Assembly: GCA_945903465.1 (NCBI GenBank)
Contig: CAMDOF010000010.1
Span: forward strand, 1 to 64,000
From: Opitutus sp. GAS368
Lineage (GTDB): Bacteria > Verrucomicrobiota > Verrucomicrobiia > Opitutales > Opitutaceae
Reading direction: 5' to 3'
DNA: 64,000 nt
In this document: positions 26,930 to 35,745 of the stretch, piece after piece
Layout of the letters: every line of letters begins with the position of its first letter
Position numbering within the stretch: the first letter of the stretch is position 1
Made by a program: the position numbers and the translations under genes
The notes under the pieces: model-generated
Told to the model about the DNA's origin: nothing
What the model saw: only the letters and a program-made list of their open reading frames with translations
The model's database searches: none

Positions 26930-28837
26930 TTAAAGCACTTGCAGTTTCTTACGATAAAACGCGACGACCTCATCCGGATCATCGGTAAAAAGAATGTAGT
27001 CGGACATCCATGCCGGGGCCCGCTTCGTCGCAATCATCGTGCGCAGCTGGCGACGCAAATCCGTCCAAAACTTCGCATTGAAAAATACATAGGGCACTCG
27101 CGGACGAATCCCTAGCTTCAAATTGCACAGCTCTATGCCAACCTCCTCCAGCGTCCCGACGCCGCCCACGTTGAAAATGCAGAAATCCGCCGCCTCAAAC
27201 CATTTTTGCCGAAAGTGCCGGGACGACTCTTGAAACGTGTTGAAAAAATCAACCCCGAGCTCAGGGGGCTGGGCCTCCAGTTCAAGAAAACACGCTCCCG
27301 TCAAAGCCCCCTTCGCCCGCGCCTGATCCGTGGCCAGACGCATCACCCCACCACCACCACCGGTGAGCACGCCCAGATTGTGGCCGATAAAGGAAGTGAG
27401 CTTGTCGACCAAGGCGGAGATACGTGCGGTATCCGCCGGTTCGAGCCCGATCGCCGAGCCGTAAAAGGCCAGAATCGTGGCCTCTTGAAAACGCCGCGCC
27501 ATCTCCTCCCTCACAAAAAAACCGTGGTCTTTTCGGTAGGTGTGAAAATAGATTTCCTTGGTCAGTTCGTCGTACCAGTAAACTTGGACGCCGATGGATT
27601 CAAACGTGTCGAGTCGCCCATGGGCGTGGCTCGAGAAAAAATACCCGTGGGTGCGCGATGGCTTTCTAAAAACAACGCGCTTGAGCTTGATTTCCCCTAG
27701 GCGGGTAAGCAGTTCGATCTGCTCAAGCAGATTGGGGAAATAATCGAGAATCAACGTATCCGCATTCTCCGGCGAGGCATCGAGCGCCTGGATCAGGGTC
27801 CGGCTGCCGATCGGCCCGACCTTCTCCTCTAAAATCTTCTTCAATTCATCGTTCGCGCGGACAAACACCGCCCGGTTCTCAATCGAACCCGTCTGACCGC
27901 GCACGGAAATTTTCGTGTGTGGCTTCGCCTCGGGCGAGACCTGAGGCGGATTTCCGTCGAGAGATTTATAGAGCTCGCGCGAGGTCGCCAGCAGTCGCGT
28001 CCGGCGCTGGCTGAGGGGCTTGAAACTGGGGTCACTCGCCTCGGGGGCGCGAAATACCTCCACCGAAACCACCGGATTCACCACGGGCTGATCACCCGTG
28101 TTATAAATCTCGAGCATGATATTGGTGCCAAAGGTCTTGATCGGGTCGAGCAGCACGGCGCTCGTATGAATCCCGAAATTACCCGCACCTTGGTTCAACA
28201 CGACAAAATGCTCCTTCAGATACATCGAGCAACTCGTGAGAATACCGGCATGCGGAGGAATGGTGAGTGGGCTCGCCTCATGGCGCACTTGGACGCGATC
28301 GAGGTAAGCTCGGCCGGCATCCCCACGCACCACCCGCTCGAAATCGGCGCGGACAAGCCGCGGATTGAGCGTGTAGCTCACCTGGTGCGGGGTCAGAAAA
28401 ACCCGCCCCAACGAGTCGATGCTAATCGTGTTCGGAAGCTTCAAGCGATTCTCCTGGAGCGCCGCCCAGATCTCAACCGTCGAGATTTTTGCCGCCAACG
28501 GCGCGAAGAACAAACGACCGACCGGCGCGCCCACCCGCAGCAATTTTTTCCAATACGACACATTGGGAAAACTCGCGTCATAAATGAAAGCCTCCGCTTC
28601 GAGTTCAAAGCGGTTCCCTTCCAAGCGCAAAGGCCCGGGCGTACGCATCTCAATACCGATTCTCGCCAGCGAACTCCGCTCGGTAAACTTAATCGCCGCA
28701 AGGTTAGCTTTGATAAATTCAAACTCGGCGGGGTGCCGCGGCCAAAACCCTAGCATCAACTTGACGATGCCCTCATCCTCGCTCCGCACAGAGAGAATTT
28801 GGCCATCCTGGCCGGTCCAAAATTGTTCAAGGTGCAT
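26930..28837 (-). CDS. LOG-family protein with a long unique N-terminal region
   Basis: Start ATG 28837 (MHLEQFWTGQ) avoids overlap into the divergent promoter; the product has 635 residues. Residues about 452-635 form a LOG/TIGR00730-type Rossmann domain, with the phosphate-binding loop GGGGGVM at 493-499 and the signature VGGVGTLEE at 557-565. The usual PGG is VGG here. LOG enzymes cleave nucleoside 5'-monophosphates at the N-glycosidic bond. The first 450 residues are unlike any domain I know. They are beta-rich and include PPHAGILTSCSMYLKEHFVV and DPIKTFGTNIMLEIYNTG. The domain usually stands alone at about 200 residues, so this build is unusual. It is the first gene of a run with purD, consistent with nucleotide metabolism. 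Confidence 0.8.
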   Translation of the reverse strand: MHLEQFWTGQDGQILSVRSEDEGIVKLMLGFWPRHPAEFEFIKANLAAIKFTERSSLARIGIEMRTPGPLRLEGNRFELEAEAFIYDASFPNVSYWKKLLRVGAPVGRLFFAPLAAKISTVEIWAALQENRLKLPNTISIDSLGRVFLTPHQVSYTLNPRLVRADFERVVRGDAGRAYLDRVQVRHEASPLTIPPHAGILTSCSMYLKEHFVVLNQGAGNFGIHTSAVLLDPIKTFGTNIMLEIYNTGDQPVVNPVVSVEVFRAPEASDPSFKPLSQRRTRLLATSRELYKSLDGNPPQVSPEAKPHTKISVRGQTGSIENRAVFVRANDELKKILEEKVGPIGSRTLIQALDASPENADTLILDYFPNLLEQIELLTRLGEIKLKRVVFRKPSRTHGYFFSSHAHGRLDTFESIGVQVYWYDELTKEIYFHTYRKDHGFFVREEMARRFQEATILAFYGSAIGLEPADTARISALVDKLTSFIGHNLGVLTGGGGGVMRLATDQARAKGALTGACFLELEAQPPELGVDFFNTFQESSRHFRQKWFEAADFCIFNVGGVGTLEEVGIELCNLKLGIRPRVPYVFFNAKFWTDLRRQLRTMIATKRAPAWMSDYILFTDDPDEVVAFYRKKLQVL

Positions 28838-28983
28838 ACGTTGATTGTCCTGATGGCCGAATGACCCGCACGATACAAGCGGGGAGATCGAGATTGCATT
28901 TGGTTCGGCGAAATGGCACTCGTGAGCCTTTTGCTGATCAACCAACGATACCTAAGCCCCACCACTCTCTTCCCATCATACGA

Positions 28984-29769
28984 ATGAAACTGAAGCATAC
29001 TGCCACGATCTGCCTCCTCGCGACCGGTCTCACCGTCGCGCGTGCCCAAGAGGTAAAAGTCAATATTCCCGGCCCAGCCGCCGCGCCAGCCGCCGCGCCC
29101 GCCGCCGCGCCCGCCAAGCCTGTCTTCACCGAGGCGCAAATCCTCGAGGTCTTCGGCTGGTTCATTGGCAAACGCGTCGGACTCACCGAACTTGAGTTTT
29201 CCCAAGCCGAGCTCGATACGCTGGTAAAGGGCTTTCTCCAGGCCGCCCAAGGCAAAGAATCCCCCTACGAGCTCGAAAAAATCGGCCCGATGATGGACGA
29301 GCTCATGCAGAAAAAGCAGGCGGTCTACCTCGGCAAAATGAAGAACAAAAACCTCGCGACCACTTCCGACTTTTTCAATAAATTGAAAGAGAACAAGGCC
29401 ATCGTGGAACTGCCCAGCGGTCTGCGCTATGAGATCCTCAAAGCCGGCGAGGGCGCCTTCCCCAAGGCCAACGACTCCGTCCAAGTCCACTACACCGGAA
29501 AATTGCTCGATGGCACTGTCTTCGATAGCTCGGTCCAGCGCGGCAAGCCGGCCGATTTCCAACTCGATCAGGTTATCCCCGGCTGGACAGAAGGCATCCA
29601 GAAGGTGAACAAGGGCGGCAAAATCAAGCTCTACGTTCCGCCGCAGCTCGCCTACGGCGACGAGGGCAACCAAGGGATTCCGCCGAGCTCAACGTTGATC
29701 TTTGAAGTGGAGTTGCTCGAGATCAAGGGAGGCGCGCCCGCCGCTCCCGCAATGCCAGCGAAAAAGTAA
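28984..29769 (+). CDS. Exported FKBP-type peptidyl-prolyl isomerase
   Basis: Start ATG 28984 follows a noncoding stretch and gives a signal peptide (MKLKHTATICLLATGLTVAR, cleavage near ARAQ). A linker of AAAP repeats follows, then an FKBP_N-type helical dimerisation region (about 45-140) and a C-terminal FKBP domain (about 150-250) with VQVHYTGKLLDGTVFDSS, QLDQVIPGWTEGIQKVNKGG, YVPPQLAYGD and IPPSSTLIFEVELLEI. The conserved Y, F, D, W and Y ligand-pocket residues are present. It is a periplasmic folding catalyst similar to FkpA or Mip. It is divergent from the LOG-family gene across about 146 bases and ends at a strong terminator, so it is monocistronic. Confidence 0.93.
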   Translation: MKLKHTATICLLATGLTVARAQEVKVNIPGPAAAPAAAPAAAPAKPVFTEAQILEVFGWFIGKRVGLTELEFSQAELDTLVKGFLQAAQGKESPYELEKIGPMMDELMQKKQAVYLGKMKNKNLATTSDFFNKLKENKAIVELPSGLRYEILKAGEGAFPKANDSVQVHYTGKLLDGTVFDSSVQRGKPADFQLDQVIPGWTEGIQKVNKGGKIKLYVPPQLAYGDEGNQGIPPSSTLIFEVELLEIKGGAPAAPAMPAKK

Positions 29770-29804
29770 TCGTTTCCGCCTCTCCCGAATTCATTTCCAC
29801 CCGA

Positions 29805-29832
29805 GCCCTCGGCCGACCCCGAGGGCTTTTTT
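29805..29832 (+). terminator. Rho-independent terminator of the FKBP gene
   Basis: An 8-bp GC stem (GCCCTCGG at 29805-29812 with CCGAGGGC at 29819-29826) and 6-base loop is followed by six T residues, 36 bases after the stop. The minus-strand side has no T-run, so it serves the plus-strand gene. Confidence 0.9.
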
Positions 29833-29852
29833 GCGCCCGCCCAGGATCCCGT

Positions 29853-30911
29853 TCATACCGTCCGCGCGGCCCGCGCGTCCGCGAGAAACGCGCTGACCTC
29901 TTCGTTCCGCGTGTCCCATGAACACATCAGACGATAACCATGCTCTCCGAAAAATCTATAAAATCGCCAGCCCAGCGCCTCAAGGGCCGCCACCACGGGC
30001 GGTAAAAATTCCACAAAGACGCCATTGGCTTCCGTGGGCGCGACCAACGCGAAACCGAGCGCCTGCAAACCCTCGGACAAAATGCGCGCTTGCTCGTTGG
30101 CGTGCGCACCATGACGCAGCCAGGCCCCTTCGCGCAATACTGCCGCCCATTGGGCGGTCGCGAAGCGCATCTTGGAGGCGAGCTGCCCGCCTTGCTTGAC
30201 TCGATAAGCAAACTCCCGAGCCAACTCGCGGTTAAAAAAAACCACCGCCTCCGTGCTCAAAAGCCCGTTCTTAGTCCCACCAAAGCACAACACGTCCACC
30301 CCCGCCCGCCACGTCAAATCCGCCGGCGAAAAACCACGGGCAACACCCGCCGCCGCCGCATTCGCGAAACGAGCCCCATCAACGTGCACCGCCCAGCCGC
30401 GGGCGTGCGCAAAATCAGTCAACGCGCGGAGTTGCCCCGGAGTGTAGACCGTGCCTAACTCCGTGGACTGCGTGAGCGAAAGCGCCCGAATCTTCGGAAA
30501 ATGCACCCCGTGCCCGCGCTGCAACGCAGGTTCCAAATCAGCCGGACGCAACTTCGCTGCTTGGCCGCGGACCGGCAGTAATTTACTGCCACCAGTAAAA
30601 AATTCTGGCGCGCCGCACTCATCGGTCTCGATGTGCGCGCTCTCATGACAGAGCACCGCGTGGTGCCGCTGGCAAAGCGCGCCCAACACCAGCGCGTTGG
30701 CGGCCGTGCCATTAAAAACGAAGAAGACCTCGCACGTACACTCGAAGAGCGCATTAAAATACGCTCGGGCTTCGGCGGTCGACGCGTCATCGCCATAGCT
30801 CGGCACCCGACCGCCATTGATCGTGTGGATCGCCGCCATCGCCTCTGCGCAGACGCCCGCGGTATTATCGCTGGCAAAAGCATCCTTGGGAATCACACCT
30901 GCAATATTCAT
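29853..30911 (-). CDS. Threonine-aldolase-type PLP lyase
   Basis: ATG 30911 gives 352 residues starting MNIAGVIPKDAFASDNTAGV, the usual opening of the beta-eliminating lyase family; the longer open frame would overlap aroK. The motifs are GGRVPSYGDDASTAEARAYF, FFVFNGTAANALVLGAL, CHESAHIETDECGAPEFFTG, WAVHVDGARFANAAAA (PLP aspartate) and the Schiff-base lysine in VLCFGGTKNGLLSTEA. It probably cleaves L-threonine or allo-threonine to glycine and acetaldehyde in the cytosol. A related aromatic-amino-acid or tryptophanase-like lyase is less likely. It is divergent from aroK across only 51 bases, so the two promoters may overlap. Confidence 0.9.
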   Translation of the reverse strand: MNIAGVIPKDAFASDNTAGVCAEAMAAIHTINGGRVPSYGDDASTAEARAYFNALFECTCEVFFVFNGTAANALVLGALCQRHHAVLCHESAHIETDECGAPEFFTGGSKLLPVRGQAAKLRPADLEPALQRGHGVHFPKIRALSLTQSTELGTVYTPGQLRALTDFAHARGWAVHVDGARFANAAAAGVARGFSPADLTWRAGVDVLCFGGTKNGLLSTEAVVFFNRELAREFAYRVKQGGQLASKMRFATAQWAAVLREGAWLRHGAHANEQARILSEGLQALGFALVAPTEANGVFVEFLPPVVAALEALGWRFYRFFGEHGYRLMCSWDTRNEEVSAFLADARAARTV

Positions 30912-30962
30912 TTTCGTGTCTGGCAATGTTTGAGGAGCCCGTTTGAGTAGAGAACGCACGCG

Positions 30963-31508
30963 ATGAATCCTGCAGACGTCAATCTCTACATTGTTGGTTT
31001 CATGGGCACCGGGAAAACGACGGTCGGCCGCGCCGTCTCCCAAAAGCTGGGTTTTACTGCGCTCGATAGCGATCATGAGATCGAGCGGCTCCAGGGAAAG
31101 GGGATCCCCGATATTTTCGCCCAAGACGGAGAGCCCGCGTTCCGCCAAATGGAGCGAACCTTCATTGAAAGTGGCCACGCCGCGAGCCGCACCCTCGTCG
31201 CCTGCGGCGGCGGCCTCGTCGTGCAACCAGGCATCCTCGAACTGCTAAAATCTAAAGGGGTGATCATCTGCCTGCACGCCTCGATCGAAACGATTCTCGC
31301 TCGCACGGGTCGAAATCGCCAAAGACCGCTCCTCGACGTCGAAAACCCCGAGGAGCGCGTCCGCACCCTGTACGCCGCTCGCGAACCCATCTACAAGCGA
31401 TCCGGCACGATCATTCTTACGGACGGGCGAACGCTCCAAGACATCGCTGCGCACGTGTTGCGGGCGTGGCGACGCGATGCCCCCGACTTTGCGCGGGGTC
31501 CACGGTGA
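30963..31508 (+). CDS. aroK: Shikimate kinase
   Basis: The 181-residue protein has the Walker A loop GFMGTGKT (residues 12-19), the shikimate-binding aspartates in ALDSDHEIE (35-37), MERTFIESGH, the CGGGLVV loop and a lid with RPLLDV. It phosphorylates shikimate in the aromatic amino acid pathway. The stop overlaps the likely GTG start of queG in a GTGA, suggesting translational coupling. This is a pairing without an obvious metabolic link. Confidence 0.96.
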   Translation: MNPADVNLYIVGFMGTGKTTVGRAVSQKLGFTALDSDHEIERLQGKGIPDIFAQDGEPAFRQMERTFIESGHAASRTLVACGGGLVVQPGILELLKSKGVIICLHASIETILARTGRNRQRPLLDVENPEERVRTLYAAREPIYKRSGTIILTDGRTLQDIAAHVLRAWRRDAPDFARGPR

Positions 31509-32743
31509 CATCACAGAGCGAAGCGAGCGCTGGCCCGACCATCGAAAGCACCGCGACCAGCCGCGCCGAAGCCCCGCAAATGCTCGCACCGTTGTCACCC
31601 CAACCCGCCCTGCGCGCCCAGTTGGGATCTTTGGGGTTTGACGACGTCCGCTTCACCAGCGTGACCGCGGGGCCCCAACCGCCTTTGCGGGAATGGCTCG
31701 CCGCGGGCATGCAGGCCGAGATGCATTGGATGGAGCGCACCGCCGACCAGAGACTCGATCCTCGGCTCGTTCTCCCCGGCGCCCGCTCACTCATCATGCT
31801 CGGCGTCAGCTATTGGTCCGATCAGTTGCCCCTCAAAAAACCGGCCGCAACCACTCCGCACTGGGCCCGCTACGCTTTGCACGAAGATTACCATGACACG
31901 ATTAAGCCCGCGCTCGTCGCCGCAGGCCGCGCGCTCGAAACCCTCTACGGTGTCGGCGCCAAAGATTATCGCTACTACGTCGACACCGGCCCCGTCCTGG
32001 AACGAAGTTGGGCGGCGCGAGCTGGACTCGGTTTTACCGGAAAGAACGCGATGCTCATTTCCCGTCGACACGGCAACTGGCTGTTCCTCGCTTCGATCCT
32101 AACCACCCTTGAGTTCGTACCCGACGCGCCGGTCCGCAACCGCTTCGAAACCCGCGCGGTCGGTCTGCTTTGCGGCAAATGTACCCGCTGCCTCGATGCC
32201 TGCCCTACCCAGGCCTTTGCGGCTCCGGGCGTACTCGATGCGCGCCGTTGCGTTTCTTACCAAACTATTGAGAATAAAGGAGTCATTCCGCGGGAACTGC
32301 GCGCCGGAATCGGCCACCGCATCTACGGCTGTGATGTTTGCCTCGAGGTGTGCCCGTGGAACCGATTTGCCCAGGAGGGCCGCCACCTGCTGCTCGCGGC
32401 CCGGTACGACGTCGCGGCTTTATCGCTTGCCGAAATTCTCGCGATCAATCCCACCCGCTTCGCCGAGGTCTTTCGGCGCACTCCCATCAAACGACTCAAA
32501 TGGGCCGGCCTTTTGCGCAATGCCTGCGTCGTGGCCGGAAACGTCGGCGACCGCACCCTCCTGCCGTTGCTGCTCAACCTCGCCACCACCCACGCGTTGC
32601 CGCTGGTCCGCGCCCACGCCGTTTGGGCAGTTTTTCGGCTCGGCGGCCACGAAGCACTCACGGCGGCCTCCACCACAGAAACTGATCCCGTCGTCCAAGC
32701 CGAATACGCCGCCGAAACGGCCGAGCGCTCGGGCGTCAGCTGA
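31505..32743 (+). CDS. queG: Epoxyqueuosine reductase
   Basis: GTG 31505 overlaps the aroK stop by four bases and gives 412 residues. ATG 31580 would give a length nearer the usual 350-380 and is an alternative. The N-terminal domain holds YVDTGPVLERSWAARAGLGF, whose aspartate is the proposed proton donor, and FTGKNAML, which contact cobalamin. Two 4Fe-4S clusters are marked by CGKCTRCLDACPTQAF and CDVCLEVCPWN. The C-terminal end has HEAT-like repeats (LPLVRAHAVWAVFRLGGHEA). It reduces epoxyqueuosine to queuosine in tRNA, the last step of queuosine synthesis. No other que genes are in the window. Confidence 0.94.
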   Translation: MTSQSEASAGPTIESTATSRAEAPQMLAPLSPQPALRAQLGSLGFDDVRFTSVTAGPQPPLREWLAAGMQAEMHWMERTADQRLDPRLVLPGARSLIMLGVSYWSDQLPLKKPAATTPHWARYALHEDYHDTIKPALVAAGRALETLYGVGAKDYRYYVDTGPVLERSWAARAGLGFTGKNAMLISRRHGNWLFLASILTTLEFVPDAPVRNRFETRAVGLLCGKCTRCLDACPTQAFAAPGVLDARRCVSYQTIENKGVIPRELRAGIGHRIYGCDVCLEVCPWNRFAQEGRHLLLAARYDVAALSLAEILAINPTRFAEVFRRTPIKRLKWAGLLRNACVVAGNVGDRTLLPLLLNLATTHALPLVRAHAVWAVFRLGGHEALTAASTTETDPVVQAEYAAETAERSGVS

Positions 32744-32753
32744 AAAAAGGCCC

Positions 32754-33161
32754 TCAGCCACCCGCAAAAGCCGCCCCAAACAAAGCCATCGCGGCTGGCG
32801 GCGGCCGGACCGGTCTCCCCTCTCGGTCGATAAAAGCGTGCACGGTAAATCCCGTCGCGAGCAAGTCTTCCCCACGCCGCACTTCATACTCGAGCCTTAT
32901 CCTGAGCAAGGGCTTCTCCCGCAGCGTCGTCACAATCGTCAGCGTGTCATCATAGACCGCCGGCCGAGAAAATTTTGCGGACACCTCCAGTACGGGGAGC
33001 CGGTAACCATCGGTCTCAAGCTGCCGGTAAGACAGGCCCATCTCCTTCAGCAGCGTGGTCCGGCCCACCTCAAACCAGGGTAGGTAATTTGCATGGTAAA
33101 CAACCCCCATCATATCGGTTTCTGCATAACGAACGACCACTTGCGCGCGCGATATTATCAT
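32754..33161 (-). CDS. Hotdog-fold acyl-CoA/acyl-ACP thioesterase, YbgC/FadM type
   Basis: This 135-residue protein has the 4-hydroxybenzoyl-CoA thioesterase signature VRYAETDMMGVVYHANYLPWFE, with catalytic Asp16 and His23. The usual strand pattern follows (SAKFSRPAVYDDTLTIVTTL; LRIRLEYEVRRGEDLLATGF). It hydrolyses acyl thioesters in the cytosol. It begins 13 bases after the GT4 glycosyltransferase gene on the same strand, so they are probably co-transcribed. The acyl-chain genes just across the divergent region suggest its substrate could be an acyl-ACP from that pathway; this is inference. It ends 10 bases from the convergent queG stop. Confidence 0.9.
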   Translation of the reverse strand: MIISRAQVVVRYAETDMMGVVYHANYLPWFEVGRTTLLKEMGLSYRQLETDGYRLPVLEVSAKFSRPAVYDDTLTIVTTLREKPLLRIRLEYEVRRGEDLLATGFTVHAFIDREGRPVRPPPAAMALFGAAFAGG

Positions 33162-33174
33162 AAATTCAAAGGCG

Positions 33175-34335
33175 TTATCGCTCAGCCGACGCGGACTGAA
33201 ATAAAATCCGCGCCGACTCTTTCCAACAATTACGCATCGCCCAGTCCCGCCCCGCCGTTCCTAATTTTCGCCGCAACGAATCATCGAAAATCAACTTCGC
33301 AAACGCCCCCGTCAGCTCTTCCGGCCGATCCGGCCGCACGAGGAGGCCCGTGACGCCATCCACCATCGCCTCGGAGACGCCACCCACATCGTGCGCCACC
33401 ACGGGCAGGCCATGCGCAGCCGCCTCCAAATAGACCAAGCCAAACCCTTCCACACTCCTGCCAAAATTCACACTCGTCAGCGCAAAGATGTCCGCTCCTT
33501 CGTAAATCGCCGCGAGCTGCTCATCCGGAATATTCCCCAAAAACCGCACAGCCAGATCAGGTTGCGCCGACGCCTGCGCTCGCAGCAATTGCTCGTAGTT
33601 TCCTTTGCTCTGGCCACCCACGATCCAATACTCGACTTGGGCTTGAGTCGCCATCGGCAGTCCCTGCAACGCCAGCAGCGTCAACAACTGCCCCTTGCGC
33701 GGGTGCAAACGCCCCACCGTCAGAATGATGATCTTGCCCCGCGGCGCCACCCGCTGCGACGGACCTCCCGCAAAGTCCGAACGCAGGGCCCCCGGCGTGA
33801 GAAAAATCTTATCAGCCGCCTCTGGAAAATGACTGAGGAGCAACTCCTGCGTATAGGCACTCAGCGTGCTCACCCCCGCGGCCCGCTTGATCAACTGGCC
33901 AGCCAGCCAACGGCGCAGGCCACTTCCCGCAAATTTCAGAATCTCTGACCCGTGAAAGGTCAGCAACAACCGACGCGGCCGAAAGGCGTGGAAAAACTGC
34001 AGCAACATCATGGTCATCATCGGGCCAGGCTCAGGCAGGTAGACCGTCGCATACCGCAATTCCCGCCGATGCCGGATAAGCTCGATCGCGAGCTGAATCT
34101 GGCACCTCAGATCGTGCGTCCCCTTCAACGGCATCCGCCGCAAACGAAAAGGCCAGTCATTCTTTTCCGTAACCGCGGGCGTGGCCGGCGCCCACACCTC
34201 AACGCGATAACCCAGCACCACAGACGCCCGCGCGATCTCCTCCGTGAACGTGGCAATCCCCCCCCGCTTGGGGAAAAATTCGTGCGTGATCAGGAAGATG
34301 GGCCGCGAAACGTCGGCAGGTGCAAGGGCGCTCAT
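33175..34335 (-). CDS. GT4-family glycosyltransferase
   Basis: The protein has 386 residues and a GT-B fold. The N-terminal domain begins IFLITHEFFPKRGGIATFTE, with LLLTFHGSEILKFAGSG. The C-terminal donor domain has ILTVGRLHPRKGQLLTLLAL, FLGNIPDEQLAAIYEGADIF and the nucleotide-sugar motif EGFGLVYLEAAAHGLPVVAH (E-x7-E). It transfers a sugar from a nucleotide donor to a lipid or glycan acceptor, probably at the inner membrane. It is followed by the thioesterase gene. Acceptor and donor cannot be read from the sequence, but the nearby acyl-chain and GT28 genes suggest a glycolipid. Confidence 0.88.
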   Translation of the reverse strand: MSALAPADVSRPIFLITHEFFPKRGGIATFTEEIARASVVLGYRVEVWAPATPAVTEKNDWPFRLRRMPLKGTHDLRCQIQLAIELIRHRRELRYATVYLPEPGPMMTMMLLQFFHAFRPRRLLLTFHGSEILKFAGSGLRRWLAGQLIKRAAGVSTLSAYTQELLLSHFPEAADKIFLTPGALRSDFAGGPSQRVAPRGKIIILTVGRLHPRKGQLLTLLALQGLPMATQAQVEYWIVGGQSKGNYEQLLRAQASAQPDLAVRFLGNIPDEQLAAIYEGADIFALTSVNFGRSVEGFGLVYLEAAAHGLPVVAHDVGGVSEAMVDGVTGLLVRPDRPEELTGAFAKLIFDDSLRRKLGTAGRDWAMRNCWKESARILFQSASAER

Positions 34336-34450
34336 GCGCAGAAGTGGTCGGTCTGGTTAACCGCACCTCCCAAGAGAAGCCACGGCAACCATGTCCATAA
34401 GCCACGGAAACGTCACTGGCAAGCGCCGACCCGACTGCCCGACCCAGTCA

Positions 34451-34508
34451 GACCCGACCGCGACCCGACCGCGACCCGACAAGCGACCCGACAAGCGACC
34501 CGACAAGC
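34451..34508. repeat. Tandem repeat of an 11-12 base unit
   Basis: Two copies of GACCCGACCGC (34451-34472) are followed by three copies of GACCCGACAAGC (34473-34508), flanked by partial units. It lies in the 379-base divergent region 34336-34714, between GT4 and the ACP-dehydratase gene. No gene was seen in the rest of that region. Confidence 0.85.
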
Positions 34509-34714
34509 GACCCTTCACGCCTCTACCAAAAGCCCCCGAAGCCCACCTGCCCCCCCAAAAAACCTCGGCGCTTCCACTCACTTCCCCCTATCCACCGGTG
34601 AGTAAATTAACGCTAACTCTTCGCCCATAAACCCGTCTAACCCTGCGACTGGCCCCCTCTCTTTAAAATAAGGAGTTTACTTTCCCTAGCTCCGTAACAT
34701 AGGAATAACGAACG

Positions 34715-35698
34715 ATGCCAGATGTAGTTTCCCTCAATTCGGCGCCAACCAAGCCGGTGCTACCCAAGCCATTCGCGCCAGAGGACGAGTCAGCCCTGCG
34801 GGAAGCGCTTAAGCGCTGTTCGCCCTCAACCTTTGAAGCGGCTGTTCAATTCCGCAAAACCTCTAATCCCGATCATGTTCCAGCAGTCGTCATCGGCGTG
34901 ATCGAGCGATTCGTCGAACCCGATCTTAGGATAAAGCTGAAGGAAGCGGACGACGATCTGCGGCTCATTGAGGACCTCGGGATCGACTCACTAACGATGA
35001 TGGAGATCGTCATCTTGGTCGAAGACGTGCTCCAGATGACGATTAACAATGATGAACTGCGGCACTTGCGCACCGTCGGTGACGTTAAAACCTTCATCGA
35101 CTGCAAAATTCGTGGGCTCACCCTGCCCAAGCCAACTAAGTTTATTCCCATTGAACATATTGGCGCGGTCATGCCAACCCAGCCCCCGTTCCTTTTCCTG
35201 AACGAGGCGTCCGTCAGTTCCACTTCGGCAAGCGGTAAATATAAAATCTCCGGTCAGGAGTTCTTCTTGCAGGGTCACTTCAAGGATAACCCAGTCATGC
35301 CAGCCTCCATTATGTTGGAGGCCCTCGGTCAACTGGCGGTACTTTATCTGCTTGAGGGTGCGCCCACCGAACCCGGTAAAGCCGTCAGTCCGCAGATGAT
35401 TTTTTTCACTGGCTGCGAGGGCGTTCGTGCCCACCGAATCTGCAAGCCCGGTGATGTCCTGTCTCTTTCGATCAAGCCAAAGCGAATGAAAATGCCGCTG
35501 GCGACTTTTGAAGGATCCATTCGCGTCGGTAAGGAAAAAGCCATCATTGCAGAAGAAATTACGCTCACCTTCGGATTCGTTGATGCCGTCAATGCGCCCG
35601 TCGCGATCGAAAGCAACGTAGAAACTGCCGCCAAACTCCCCGCCGCCGGCGAGACCGCGGCGGACTCATTACCTTTGCGCGTCGCCATTAACGCCTAG
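34715..35698 (+). CDS. Acyl carrier protein fused to FabZ-type 3-hydroxyacyl-ACP dehydratase
   Basis: Residues about 55-130 form an acyl carrier domain with LIEDLGIDSLTMMEIVILVE; Ser92 in the DSL motif should carry phosphopantetheine. Residues about 145-300 form a hotdog dehydratase with QGHFKDNPVMPASIMLEALG. His188 and Glu202 stand 14 apart, as in FabZ, so the catalytic dyad is intact. The N-terminal 50 residues are unassigned. ACP and FabZ are separate proteins in standard type II fatty acid synthesis, so a fusion points to a dedicated acyl-chain pathway. The start ATG 34715 has AGGA about 12 bases upstream. The ketosynthase gene follows after 47 bases. Confidence 0.88.
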   Translation: MPDVVSLNSAPTKPVLPKPFAPEDESALREALKRCSPSTFEAAVQFRKTSNPDHVPAVVIGVIERFVEPDLRIKLKEADDDLRLIEDLGIDSLTMMEIVILVEDVLQMTINNDELRHLRTVGDVKTFIDCKIRGLTLPKPTKFIPIEHIGAVMPTQPPFLFLNEASVSSTSASGKYKISGQEFFLQGHFKDNPVMPASIMLEALGQLAVLYLLEGAPTEPGKAVSPQMIFFTGCEGVRAHRICKPGDVLSLSIKPKRMKMPLATFEGSIRVGKEKAIIAEEITLTFGFVDAVNAPVAIESNVETAAKLPAAGETAADSLPLRVAINA

Positions 35699-35745
35699 TT
35701 TTTCACTCACTATTCCGCTGAGTTTTCGGACTAAGGCGGAAACGT

